A DNA stretch of 64,000 nucleotides, from NCBI GenBank assembly GCA_964537925.1, contig CAZICV010000001.1, positions 186,001 through 250,000 of the forward strand, given 5' to 3'. The notes below the pieces were generated by a model, which did not search any database, was not told the origin of the DNA, and saw only the letters and a list, made by a program, of their open reading frames with translations. Shown here piece by piece: positions 1 to 9,600 of this stretch (its first letter is position 1; the number at the start of each line of letters is the position of its first letter). A program made the translations under genes and the position numbers. The DNA comes from SLDF01 sp964537925. GTDB taxonomy: Bacteria > Bacteroidota > Bacteroidia > Chitinophagales > Saprospiraceae.

Positions 1-2
1 TG

Positions 3-284
3 GATGAGCTGCACCGGCTTCAGGCGGTCTATCTGTTTATCGGCGAACTACGCGGAATCGGGTTGCTGGTAGGAATAGTGATGTCTGTGCCTGGATCCGG
101 TGAAAAATGCACGGAGAGTGCGGAGTTTGTGATGTACGAATGCCTGCGCAACGGGCTCAACTTCAAGATCAGCCAGGGCAACATACTTACTCTCGCTCCC
201 CCGCTTACGATCTCTTACGAAGAACTGGATCAGGCAGTGGCCATCCTGGACCGGGCGTTCGGCGCATGGGCTGCCCTGCGCTAG
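3..284 (+). CDS. Class III aminotransferase, C-terminal fragment
   Basis: The reading frame is open from the window edge, so only the last 93 residues are present. They match the small C-terminal domain of PLP-dependent class III (acetylornithine/GABA/alanine-glyoxylate type) aminotransferases: a GELRGIGLLVGI strand, a CLRNGLNFKISQGN loop and the LTLAPPLTISYEELDQAV ending that closes over the active site. The PLP lysine lies outside the window. The exact substrate cannot be told from this piece. The stop codon overlaps the stop of the convergent DUF418 gene by four bases. Confidence 0.85.
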   Translation, partial: DELHRLQAVYLFIGELRGIGLLVGIVMSVPGSGEKCTESAEFVMYECLRNGLNFKISQGNILTLAPPLTISYEELDQAVAILDRAFGAWAALR

Positions 285-1498
285 CGGCCGCGATAGGTCA
301 GCCTGCGCCAGATTCCCTCAAGTGGTCCGTAGGTCCTGAATCTCAACCAGGCAGTGCTGAACAGCACCTGGCATACGAAAAGGATCAGCACCCACCGGAG
401 AAAACCGCTGGGACCCATAGTCCCTGCCCAGCCCAGGCCGCAGCCGGTGAAAAGGAACATCCCCATAAGGGACTGCAGGATATAATTGGTAAAAGCCATC
501 TTGCCTACAGGCTGCAGCCAGCTCAGCAGGCGCGGCCAGTAACTGTACATCAGCGCAAAAGCACATACATATCCGATAGCCGTAGCAGGCACACTGAGTA
601 CATAGAAAAGACTCTCCAGCAGTCCCGGCCATTCCGGGAACCATACGCCATCCGTCGCATAATGGGCGAACGGAAGTCCGAACAGTAAGCCGGGGATACC
701 AAGCAAAAGTACGCCCCTGGCGAAAAAACGGCGGCGCGAAGCCAGTTCAGTATACCACTCTTTGCGGGCTGCCAGGAGCCCGAGCAGGAACATGGCAAAG
801 ACCTTGAACATACGCCCTTCTTCCAGCAGCATGCCGATCCGGTAGAAGATGCCGCTTGTATTCCATTTGAGATGCATCAGGTACCCCCCGGTAGCATTGT
901 CGGTGACGATCTGGTCAAAAGAGAGTCCCATGAGTTTGTCCAGTTGCATAGCGACAAGATAGGCGGGCATACCGAGCGAGAAGCCCGGATTCAGCATTTT
1001 GGCCATATCGAGCAGCAGGGGGAGCAGCCAGAGTCCGACGATCCAGCGGATCAACGTCCGGTCACGCAGGTTGCGGAAACGGATCAGTACAAAACCCAGC
1101 AGGGCGTAGAGCAGCAGGATATCTCCTGTCCATATCAGCCACAGGTGAATAGACCCAAACAGGCAAAGCCAGGTCAGCCTGCGGCGGAAAAACCGTAGGC
1201 CGTCCTGCCCTTTGGCTTCTGCATGTCGCAGGAAGAGGTAAAACCCCATACCGAAGAGCAGGGAGAAGATCGAGTAAAACTTGCCGTGTACCAACCACTC
1301 GTGCATCCAGTCAATCCATTCGTCCAGCACGGGATGCGCCAGCGCCTGCTGCTGTTCGTCGGAGAGGAACACATAGAAGGAAAAGACCCCCATATTGGCA
1401 AAGAAAATGCCGAAAAGCGCAAATCCCCTCAAGGCATCCAGTACCCTGAAACGGCGGTATGCGGAAGAAGTCGTGCCGGGCTCCACGGAAGTGCTCAT
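281..1498 (-). CDS. DUF418 family integral membrane protein
   Basis: A 405-residue multi-spanning inner-membrane protein of the DUF418 (YeiB-like) family. It opens with the family's typical VLDALRGFALFGIFFANM segment and ends with the characteristic FRTYGPLEGIWRRLTY motif, with about eight to ten hydrophobic segments between. The family is thought to be involved in membrane transport, but no substrate is established and none is suggested here. The start ATG gives a short polar N-terminus before the first helix. It stands alone: it is convergent with the aminotransferase, and the next gene downstream on its strand is outside the window. Confidence 0.9.
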   Translation of the reverse strand: MSTSVEPGTTSSAYRRFRVLDALRGFALFGIFFANMGVFSFYVFLSDEQQQALAHPVLDEWIDWMHEWLVHGKFYSIFSLLFGMGFYLFLRHAEAKGQDGLRFFRRRLTWLCLFGSIHLWLIWTGDILLLYALLGFVLIRFRNLRDRTLIRWIVGLWLLPLLLDMAKMLNPGFSLGMPAYLVAMQLDKLMGLSFDQIVTDNATGGYLMHLKWNTSGIFYRIGMLLEEGRMFKVFAMFLLGLLAARKEWYTELASRRRFFARGVLLLGIPGLLFGLPFAHYATDGVWFPEWPGLLESLFYVLSVPATAIGYVCAFALMYSYWPRLLSWLQPVGKMAFTNYILQSLMGMFLFTGCGLGWAGTMGPSGFLRWVLILFVCQVLFSTAWLRFRTYGPLEGIWRRLTYRGR

Positions 1499-1589
1499 AG
1501 CCGGTATTTTGCTATTGGAAATGTAGGGTTAATTATCCGGAAAACGCCGTTTTGCACCGGGCATGTGCAACAAAAAGGCCCCACGCGTC

Positions 1590-4463
1590 TCACACCATCT
1601 CCGCGTACTTGGAGATCAGGTCAGCGATCTGCTCCTGGCGGAACGGCTTGTACAGCAGGTCCTCTACACCGAGTGCACGGATCTGTTCACGCACATCGGG
1701 CATGATGTCCGCCGTGAGGAATACGATCTTGCTGCCGGGTTTCATCTCGAATATCCGCCTGGCCGCCTCATAGCCGTCCATCACAGGCATGTGCAGGTCC
1801 ATGAAGATCAGGTCATAGTCCTTTTCTTCCACGCGGTCTATGGCCTCCTGCCCGTTTTCCACCACTTCGACATGGACAGGATACTTCATGAGTATCTTCT
1901 CGAGCACGAGACGGTTGATGCGATTGTCTTCTACGATCAGTATCTCCATACCCCGGTTCGACAGCTCGGGCAGGTAGGTCTCCTGTTCCAGCGAAGGAGC
2001 CCCATCATCTTCGGAGACAGGCAGCTTCAGATCGAACCAGAAACGCGATCCTTTACCCTGCTGAGACTCCAGTTCTATACTGCTGCCGTACAGTTCCACC
2101 AGCCTCCTCGTAATGGCCAGCCCCAGGCCTGTACCGCCGTGTTTGCGGCGCGCGCCAGACCATACCTGGGTAAAACTCTCGAATATGCGCTTCTGCTCCC
2201 CGGGCGCGATACCTTCACCGGTGTCGGTGACTGCAAAGCGCAACAAGACATTGGAGTAGGCTTCTTCCAGTACCTCTACCGTCAGCGCTATCTCTCCCTT
2301 CTGGGTAAATTTGACTGCATTGCCCAGCAGGTTGGTCAGGACCTGGTTGAGCCTCAGCTCATCTGCGAGCACGCGGGCGGGTAGTCTTGGGTCTACCTGC
2401 AGCCTGAAACGCACTTTCTTCTGCTCGGCCTGCTGACGGAATATCCGCTGGAGATCCCTGAAGAGAACACGCAGGTCTACCTGTGAAGGATTCAGTCCTA
2501 CATTGCCCGACTCCACCTTGCTGAAGTCAAGCACATCATTGATCAGCGCCATCAGGCTGTCGGCAGAGAACCGGAGGCCTTCCAGCAGGGGACGCTGTTG
2601 CTCCGTAGCCCCCTCCATGAGCAGATTGGATATACCTATCACGCCGTTGAGCGGCGTACGTATCTCGTGGCTCATGGTCGACAGAAACTCCGACCTCGCC
2701 CGCGATTGTTTCTCGGCCAGTTCTTTGGCCTGTATGAGTTCCAGTTCGACTTCCTTCTTCTTGGTGATATCCATCATCACACCCCGCACCCATTCCGGGC
2801 GAAGGTCACCGTTGTGTACAGCTACCCCGATGATACGTACCCAGGAGGAGCTGCCTCCCCGCGCCCTGTGCTGCAGCTCGATATCGAAGGGTTTGCCGTG
2901 CCGGACGGCCCGGTCCGTATACATCTGCAGTTTGTGCCAGTCGGCCTGGGAGAAGAGTTGCCCCAGCAATGCTACATCGATCTCGGTCTCCGGGTCCACG
3001 CCGGTAATAGAATAAAGCTCCCTGGTCCAGAAGAACTGGTCGCTGTCCACGCGGTATTCCCATCCACCCAGTCGCGCGATCTCCTGGCTCACGGCCAGTA
3101 GCTGGTTCATGCGGTCCAGTTCCGCACGGGCCGACTGCAGCAGCGAGTCCTTGTACCTGGTGTCAGTGATATCCTGGATCAGCTGCACGATACGGCGATC
3201 CTGGCGGCTGCCGTCCCACCACTCCATGCGCATGAGCTGTATCCTGAACCAGCGTTGCCGGTGCGGCCTGTTGTCGTAGTATTCGATCTCTTCAGCGCCC
3301 CCGGTCTCCAGCAGTTGCAGCATCACGGTACGGAACCGTTCCTGCTGCTCGCGGATCACTTCCTCCAGCGGCTTATTGATGACCAGCTCGGTCGGTTCCT
3401 GGAGCGATCCCTCGTCACGGGCCCATATATGGGTGACATGAAGTGAGGCATCCCACACCAGTACGATATCGCCCACCGACCTGAGCAGGTTCTCTATCTC
3501 GCGGGATACACGATCCCGTTCGGCTTCGGTTTCCTGGCGTCTCAGGCGGCGCCGGTACAGCAGGATGAGGTTGCCTGTACTGGCCAGTATAGGTTGCAGA
3601 TCTTCATAGAGATCGCTTGTATACCCACCTTCCTTACCGGCGAGGCCGATCAGCCCGATCATGGCTCCATCCTTATACACCGGCATGCCTATAAAGGATG
3701 CCGGTACAGGCGCTCCCGGGAACAACCCGGCGCCGCTCCTAGGGTCGGAGGCGGGATCATCGGAGATCACGAAAGAGCCCGTACGCACTACTGCGCCGAG
3801 CAGCGAATCCATATCCACGAGCAGTATACCCCGACCTTCGTCTGTACCGTCGCCGGGAGCAGGAGCGCCTTCAGGGTAACTGACAGACTGGAGTCTCAGG
3901 GAAGATTGCGTCGGATCATCGCCCACCAGTTCGGCGATACACCCGTATTCACTCCCTGTCAGTGCAGTGATGACTTCCAGCAGGCCGTCAAATGCTTCGT
4001 GGATATTGTCTTCCAGGTGAAAGTGGTCCTGTATCCTGTTGATCGCTTCCAGGAGATTATGCTGCCACTGCAGCCGGGCACGCATCCGGAGCTTCTCGGA
4101 TGCCCTCGTGAAGCTCAATATCCGGAACGCATGCTGCCCGTCCGGGTAGTAGGACCAGGCATGCAGTTCAAATGGCTGGTCTACCCCCTCCGCAGTCTTC
4201 AGCTCCGGCTTGAATACGAAGGAGGCTCCGGGCGTCTTCAGCGTATCGAGCGAAGCCAGGACAGAAGTCCTGAAGGACTCCGAAAGCAGGGACTGCCAGG
4301 ACAGCCCGCAGAACCTGTGCTCCTGCCAGCCCGTGTCCTGCTGAAGTGTGGGATTCACGTAAATGCAATGACCAGCCGGATCGAGACAAAGAATACCGTT
4401 GGGCGCTGTGTGGAACAATGCCTGCAGATGTCTCTGGATACCCGTTCTGTCAACGCTTTGCAT
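1590..4463 (-). CDS. Hybrid sensor histidine kinase/response regulator (PAS-GAF-PAS-PAS-HisKA-HATPase-REC)
   Basis: A 957-residue soluble sensor kinase with no clear membrane segment. In order: an N-terminal PAS domain (about 10-110), a GAF domain (about 150-310), two further PAS/PAC modules (about 325-440 and 460-580), a HisKA domain with the phospho-accepting histidine in STMSHEIRTPLNG (His599), an HATPase_c domain (NAVKF N-box, DTGEGI, GTGLGLAI), and a C-terminal receiver with the phospho-acceptor in FMDLHMPVMDG (Asp889). The architecture predicts cytoplasmic sensing followed by internal phosphorelay. No output regulator or HPt protein is adjacent, so the relay partner is unknown. I chose the ATG at 4463 rather than an upstream TTG at 4493 because the PAS domain begins just after it. 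Confidence 0.92.
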   Translation of the reverse strand: MQSVDRTGIQRHLQALFHTAPNGILCLDPAGHCIYVNPTLQQDTGWQEHRFCGLSWQSLLSESFRTSVLASLDTLKTPGASFVFKPELKTAEGVDQPFELHAWSYYPDGQHAFRILSFTRASEKLRMRARLQWQHNLLEAINRIQDHFHLEDNIHEAFDGLLEVITALTGSEYGCIAELVGDDPTQSSLRLQSVSYPEGAPAPGDGTDEGRGILLVDMDSLLGAVVRTGSFVISDDPASDPRSGAGLFPGAPVPASFIGMPVYKDGAMIGLIGLAGKEGGYTSDLYEDLQPILASTGNLILLYRRRLRRQETEAERDRVSREIENLLRSVGDIVLVWDASLHVTHIWARDEGSLQEPTELVINKPLEEVIREQQERFRTVMLQLLETGGAEEIEYYDNRPHRQRWFRIQLMRMEWWDGSRQDRRIVQLIQDITDTRYKDSLLQSARAELDRMNQLLAVSQEIARLGGWEYRVDSDQFFWTRELYSITGVDPETEIDVALLGQLFSQADWHKLQMYTDRAVRHGKPFDIELQHRARGGSSSWVRIIGVAVHNGDLRPEWVRGVMMDITKKKEVELELIQAKELAEKQSRARSEFLSTMSHEIRTPLNGVIGISNLLMEGATEQQRPLLEGLRFSADSLMALINDVLDFSKVESGNVGLNPSQVDLRVLFRDLQRIFRQQAEQKKVRFRLQVDPRLPARVLADELRLNQVLTNLLGNAVKFTQKGEIALTVEVLEEAYSNVLLRFAVTDTGEGIAPGEQKRIFESFTQVWSGARRKHGGTGLGLAITRRLVELYGSSIELESQQGKGSRFWFDLKLPVSEDDGAPSLEQETYLPELSNRGMEILIVEDNRINRLVLEKILMKYPVHVEVVENGQEAIDRVEEKDYDLIFMDLHMPVMDGYEAARRIFEMKPGSKIVFLTADIMPDVREQIRALGVEDLLYKPFRQEQIADLISKYAEMV

Positions 4464-4616
4464 CCCTCTGTGGGTACAGCTGCCGAAGGGCAAGAAACCC
4501 TGGACAGCTTACAGTTTTTTATGATATGAATTAAACCGGAATGTGAAGTTAATCAATTTCTTTTCCGGGTAAACAGAACCATCCACAAACGAAAAATATT
4601 AACATAACCCTGACGA

Positions 4617-5192
4617 TCAGGGCCGTGACAGCTCCCCGTGCCTGAAGCAGGAGACCACGTGGTCATTGACCATACCCACCGCCTGCATGAACGCATAGAC
4701 GATCGTGGGCCCTACGAATGAGAATCCTTCTTGCTTCAGCGCCTTGCTGATCTGTTCCGCCAGCGGAGTAGCTGCGGGTATATCCTTGCCCGATTCCCAG
4801 GTATTGGCCAAGGGCTTGCCATCCGTATAGCGCCACAGGAAATCGCTGAAATCGATACCGCGCTCCCGCATAGCTATCCAGGCACGGGCATTGCCGATGG
4901 CGCTGCGTACCTTGGCCCGGTTGCGGATGATACCCGGGTCCTGCAGGATCAGTTCCGCCTTCTCGCCCGAAAAGCCGGCCATCCGCTCCGGGTCCAGCCC
5001 CTCGAAGACACGGTAGTACTCATGCTGCCGCCTCAGGATCGTGATCCAGCTCAGGCCTGCCTGCGCCCCGTCCAGCACGAGCTTGGCAAACAGGGCCTTG
5101 CTGTCATATTCGGGTACACCCCAGACCCTGTCGTGGTAGTCTACATAGAGCGGATCAGATCCGCACCAGGTACAGCGCACCGTATCGCTCAT
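4617..5192 (-). CDS. tag: DNA-3-methyladenine glycosylase I
   Basis: A 191-residue base-excision repair enzyme that removes N3-methyladenine from alkylated DNA. The N-terminus has the conserved RCTWCGSDPLYVDYHDRVWG segment; this cysteine and the C-terminal HxxxCxRH-like ending (HVVSCFRH) supply the zinc ligands known in the Tag family. The catalytic-domain segments DGAQAGLSWITILRRQ and FVGPTIVYAFMQAVGMVNDH are intact, and the length is normal for Tag. It lies 41 bases downstream of the lipoprotein gene at 5234 on the same strand, so it may share a transcript, but there is no functional link. Confidence 0.96.
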   Translation of the reverse strand: MSDTVRCTWCGSDPLYVDYHDRVWGVPEYDSKALFAKLVLDGAQAGLSWITILRRQHEYYRVFEGLDPERMAGFSGEKAELILQDPGIIRNRAKVRSAIGNARAWIAMRERGIDFSDFLWRYTDGKPLANTWESGKDIPAATPLAEQISKALKQEGFSFVGPTIVYAFMQAVGMVNDHVVSCFRHGELSRP

Positions 5193-5233
5193 AGAGATCA
5201 GTTGTTGTGTTGACTACAAAGGCCCAAAGCTAC

Positions 5234-5917
5234 TTACTGGCGCGCATAACGGCCAGATACGTTGATCACTGTAATATACTCTCCTCGCGGAATTTTCTCT
5301 TCTGCTATGATCCTAAGAATATCATCAAAGTAATCCCAACTCTCACATTTTACTCCCAGCAGGCGCGGGTGGTCGTATCTTTTATTCCGGGAGATCAGGA
5401 TAAGCCTGAAACAGTCACTTATACTCTTCCTGAGGATATTTCGAAAATATTCCGCCATAACAGTATCTCCCGGCGAGACTGCCGCCAATATTGTCACTTT
5501 GTCTTTAGCCATCGTGTATTTTGCCTCCACCGGCGCCGCTGATGTATCCAGGGCGCTTTCTCCCATCAACACCAGGCTATCGCTGATAAACTCGATCGAC
5601 CGGAAGAGCCGTTCGACATGGAATGCCTGCATTTCCTGCCTCACCCAGCCGTCAAATGCCGCTTCAAAATCACCGAGAGCGGTAGATCTGTCGGAGAAGG
5701 AAAACCTGTTTGATTTTTCGACTCTTACATAATCAGAAAACGTATCCGTTCTCGTGTATCTGTATAAGCCCGGTACATCTATCCATTGTTGGATAACCGG
5801 TTCACGGGGCTTTTCACAAGCGTTGAAAGACAGCAGGATCAGCACAACAAAGACGGCCAACCGGGTTAACCTCTGCAGGGCCTGATAGTTACTACCCTGA
5901 GGTTTAGTTGTATTCAT
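5234..5917 (-). CDS. Lipoprotein, paralogue of the upstream neighbour
   Basis: A 227-residue protein of unknown function. With the ATG at 5917 it has a typical lipoprotein signal: a charged start, a hydrophobic stretch and the lipobox LSFNAC. An upstream ATG at 5950 would put a polar extension ahead of the signal and overlap the preceding gene, so I prefer 5917. The C-terminus (EKIPRGEYITVINVSGRYARQ-like) matches the end of the neighbouring lipoprotein (EIPAGEFVTLALMRGRYVRQ), and both share an internal block on hydrolysis-like beta-strands (SLEFLDDTVVV / SIEFISDSLVL). The two are therefore tandem duplicates. Likely anchored in the envelope; function not recognised. Confidence 0.8.
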   Translation of the reverse strand: MNTTKPQGSNYQALQRLTRLAVFVVLILLSFNACEKPREPVIQQWIDVPGLYRYTRTDTFSDYVRVEKSNRFSFSDRSTALGDFEAAFDGWVRQEMQAFHVERLFRSIEFISDSLVLMGESALDTSAAPVEAKYTMAKDKVTILAAVSPGDTVMAEYFRNILRKSISDCFRLILISRNKRYDHPRLLGVKCESWDYFDDILRIIAEEKIPRGEYITVINVSGRYARQ

Positions 5918-5936
5918 TTGTACCTGTTGATTCAAT

Positions 5937-6620
5937 TCACTGGCGGACATAGCGACCGCGCATCAGCGCTAAAGTAACAAACTCTCCAGCAGGAATCTCC
6001 TGTGCCGCCACTATTTGCCGGGCTATCTCCTCAGCCGAAGAGGCCCCGCAGAGTTCACCCTGTATGACCAGGTTGTGGTATTTCCCGCCATCGGAAGATA
6101 TGGCTGCCAACCGGGCGCAATCGCGCAACAGCCCTGTCACGGGATCCCACTGGTAGGGTATGGGCGTCGTATCGCCCGGACCGCCCTGGCTGAACAGGAT
6201 ATTTATTTCGTTGTCCTGGCGGGTATACCTGAGCTCGATCGGCTGCAGGTCCGGATCCCAGGACAGCTCGCTGACGACCACGACGGTATCATCCAGGAAC
6301 TCCAGCGAACTGAACAGCGGGAACAAACCGAAATCCATCTCATCGACCAGCCACTCATCGACAAGATCCGCGTATTCTCCTAGGGCCACCTCTTTGCTCA
6401 CTGGCTCCAGGCTACCGGTAACCAATACCCGGAAGTGATAAAAGGATGTATCAAAGCCGGTATATTGAAAGCGCGAGGGCGTATCAAAACTGGGTTTGGG
6501 TTCCGGGTCTTTCTCTTTTGTGCAGGCTCCGAAGAGCACCAGCGTCGACAAGAGCGCAGGAAGCAGGAATCGGATACCGGAACGAAAGTTCGTCGATAAG
6601 TTCAGTCGTGTAATGGTCAT
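5937..6620 (-). CDS. Lipoprotein, first of a tandem paralogous pair
   Basis: A 227-residue predicted lipoprotein with an N-terminal hydrophobic segment and lipobox VLFGAC followed by TKEKDPEP, a charged linker typical of envelope lipoproteins. It shares its length, the middle 'SLEFLDD' block and the RGRYxRQ carboxyl terminus with the next gene. It lies 45 bases downstream of the T9SS cargo gene and 19 bases upstream of its paralogue on the same strand, suggesting one transcript of cargo plus two lipoproteins. I do not recognise a family. Confidence 0.8.
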   Translation of the reverse strand: MTITRLNLSTNFRSGIRFLLPALLSTLVLFGACTKEKDPEPKPSFDTPSRFQYTGFDTSFYHFRVLVTGSLEPVSKEVALGEYADLVDEWLVDEMDFGLFPLFSSLEFLDDTVVVVSELSWDPDLQPIELRYTRQDNEINILFSQGGPGDTTPIPYQWDPVTGLLRDCARLAAISSDGGKYHNLVIQGELCGASSAEEIARQIVAAQEIPAGEFVTLALMRGRYVRQ

Positions 6621-6665
6621 GAATGTTTCGTTTTGCTATGATAATGATGAAAAAAAAATTTGTGT

Positions 6666-9600
6666 TTACCGGGCGCTTTTAATAAACCTGTAAATCATAG
6701 GAGTGTTGCTGCCAGAGACAATCTTTATATGTAGCACCCCGGCCGGAATCGACCCGTCCAATGGTACCTTATACAGATTCATGTCCTTGTCGCTGCTTAG
6801 CGGTACGTTGTAGACCTGACTTCCATCTACCGTATAAAGTGAGATAAAGCCATCATCGGACAAATCAAGATTGTCAAGTTTTATGATGAGGTTTTTCCCG
6901 GCCAGGTCTGGGTAACAGGAAACTTGTAAGACATCCTTGCCGGCAATATCAACATCATAGCCCGTATAACAAGTCCTGATGATCCCTGTATGAGGCGCCA
7001 TATCATCTAATGCCACATGGCCCATGAACCCGGTAGCCGTAGCTGTCCTTACATTGACGAAACGGGTATTCCCTATACGCGCCTCCGTTGAAGTATTGGT
7101 AAAATCTCCCCCCAGGATGATATGATCACGCACATAGTATATGTCCCTGACCCTGATATCTGCGGAGCTATCTATAAGAAAGTAGGATACAACATAGCCC
7201 GAATCCAGCGTAATCCGGGCCAACCCTTGCCGCGCAGAAGAAACCGAGCCTGGCCCGCTGATAGTCAATATCGGCAAGGCAGCGAAAAAAGTACCGGCCG
7301 GCCCGTGGGTGATATCCCAGGTGTCAGAGCTTGTCCGAAGGGGCGCATCAATATGCCACAAGAGCTTCCCGACACTGTCGGTAGCGACAAAAACAAGATG
7401 TGGCTTTGTATAGGCTTTAACAATTGAGTTCTCGTAAAGCAGATCACCAACACCCTGGAAAGCAAATATCCGCTGCCCCGTCGTGCTGTCGATCAGCAAT
7501 TTCTCAAGGAGCAGATCACCTGCAGCGCCGACACGCCCTACCGACATAGTGATCGTTCCAGTACCCGCATCTATCCGCAATGACGGGATACCCGCTGATA
7601 CCTCCCTGGAAAGCACACCATGCCCGGTGATCACATGGCCGGCACAAGAAGGCCACGGCACCAAAACACTTGAGCCATTGCTGGCGATTATCAATGAATT
7701 GTCAGGCCTGCACATCTCGTAACCTATATAGTTAATAAGGTTACCGATGGAATCGAGCATAACCAGGAAGCCTGTAGTAGCATCCTCATCTTGCAACAAA
7801 AGGGTGTCCTTATACCTCAGCTCACCTTTACTTGTACCCGAAACATAGACAACTCCTCCTGCAACCAGCATATTGTGGATGGTCAGATCTTCAGCCGCCG
7901 CCATTTTATATGTCCAATACTTGTCCCCTGTCTCAAACCCGATATACCTGACATTGGGCGCCTGGCTCTCAAGGATGCGGCAGATACGATCCCTGCCCCA
8001 ATCCACACTGATCCGTTCGGTTCCTGTCATTTCCCTTAGCATCGGTTCGTCCGCATTGGGGTTAAACTCCTCCATCCACCGCTGGTTGCCTGACCGATAC
8101 ACACTGACCGGTAGCATCTCTCCGTCCAGTTGATAAAACTGGAATCCTTCATATATTTCAGTACCAGTCTCCGGAACTATCCTTACAGAGCCGGCCTGGT
8201 CGGCAAGGAGCGCCCCCGGACTATAGTCCTTGAGGAGTATCTGGTTTCTGCAGGGGACCATAGCCCGTTCGCAGGAACCATCTATACAGGTCCTGGAATG
8301 ATCATAGCATTTGATCCTGCAATACCTGCCGGCAAGATCAACATCGCCCGCGGGCAATACATACCGGCATGCCGACCCGGGTAAGCGGACTGTCCTGTAG
8401 TCATCCCCGAGAACCCTCAATGTCTCAGGACAATAATCTATCGTAACGCAAAGCACATTATCATCACATCGCTCATTTAGCATGTATTTGAAATAGAGCA
8501 ATGCCCCTCCTAACCCTGACAGGTAAAAATCCTCGTATGCGCTCTCCAGGTCCTCTTCCCAGTAAATCAACTGAAATGCATTGATTGACCTGATCCCGGT
8601 ACAGGAGGAACTGTACCCCGAACCTGTGTATCCTTGCCAAGCGACAGGAAGGCTCCGCAGAAAAGAGTCAAGTGCAAAACTGTCTTTCCTTCCATACTGA
8701 TCTTCGATATAAGGAATGCCACTCTCTGTAACCCCTGGTTGGCTGTTGCGGCCAGGGGCGAAAAAAGTCTGCTGAACCTGCATCGTTACCGGGCAGAACC
8801 TGACCAATACTGACTCATCCAGTCCGCGCGGCAATCTTCGCCAAAGATGACTGAAACGGCCGTCGCCGGAGCTAATGAGCGTTTCGAGCAACATCCTGTA
8901 CTTCCAGAGTGCCAGGTACCGGCTGCCGATCTTCCTGCTGCCTATTTCGTAGCCTGCACTGCAATACACAGGAATCTCACACCCATCACATAATGGGTCG
9001 ACCTTTTCAAACGGGGCAGTCTCAATGCTGGCAGTATCTACAAGCTCTCCATCACAATAATCATCCCATAAACACACGCCATCTTCTTCACTGTACCTGC
9101 GAAATACCTGCTTTGTGCCGATGCTCAACACAGAGAACCGGACTGTCCGGGTACAGCTGCCGACCAGGACATCCAGCTCATATTCTCCCGGATCGAGACC
9201 GCTGATCTCCCAATCCACATATTCTTCGCAGCAGGGAACGGCGCAGGGTCGGCCGTTTAGCCGGGCACTGACCTTTTCCATATCGGGGTTGGCGATTTCC
9301 AGAAATGCCTGTCCCGAACCTGGACCGGCACATGCATTTTCAACTTTGAGCAGACGTGCGCCTTTCGAAAATATAGGTGCACGAACCTGTAGTTTACACC
9401 CGCGGGCATCAGTCACCTCTATAGACCTGTTTTGTGCCGGCCACTTCTCGGTCGTTATATTAGTCAGTTCCTTGTATTTATAAGGTGGGGTACCGCCTTT
9501 CAGGTTCTCGACAAAAAGCCCGCCGCTTTCGGGTGCACATATATGTACAGCGCGTGCTGTGCCTGACATTGATTCCAGGGTTACCGAGTGTTGCATACTG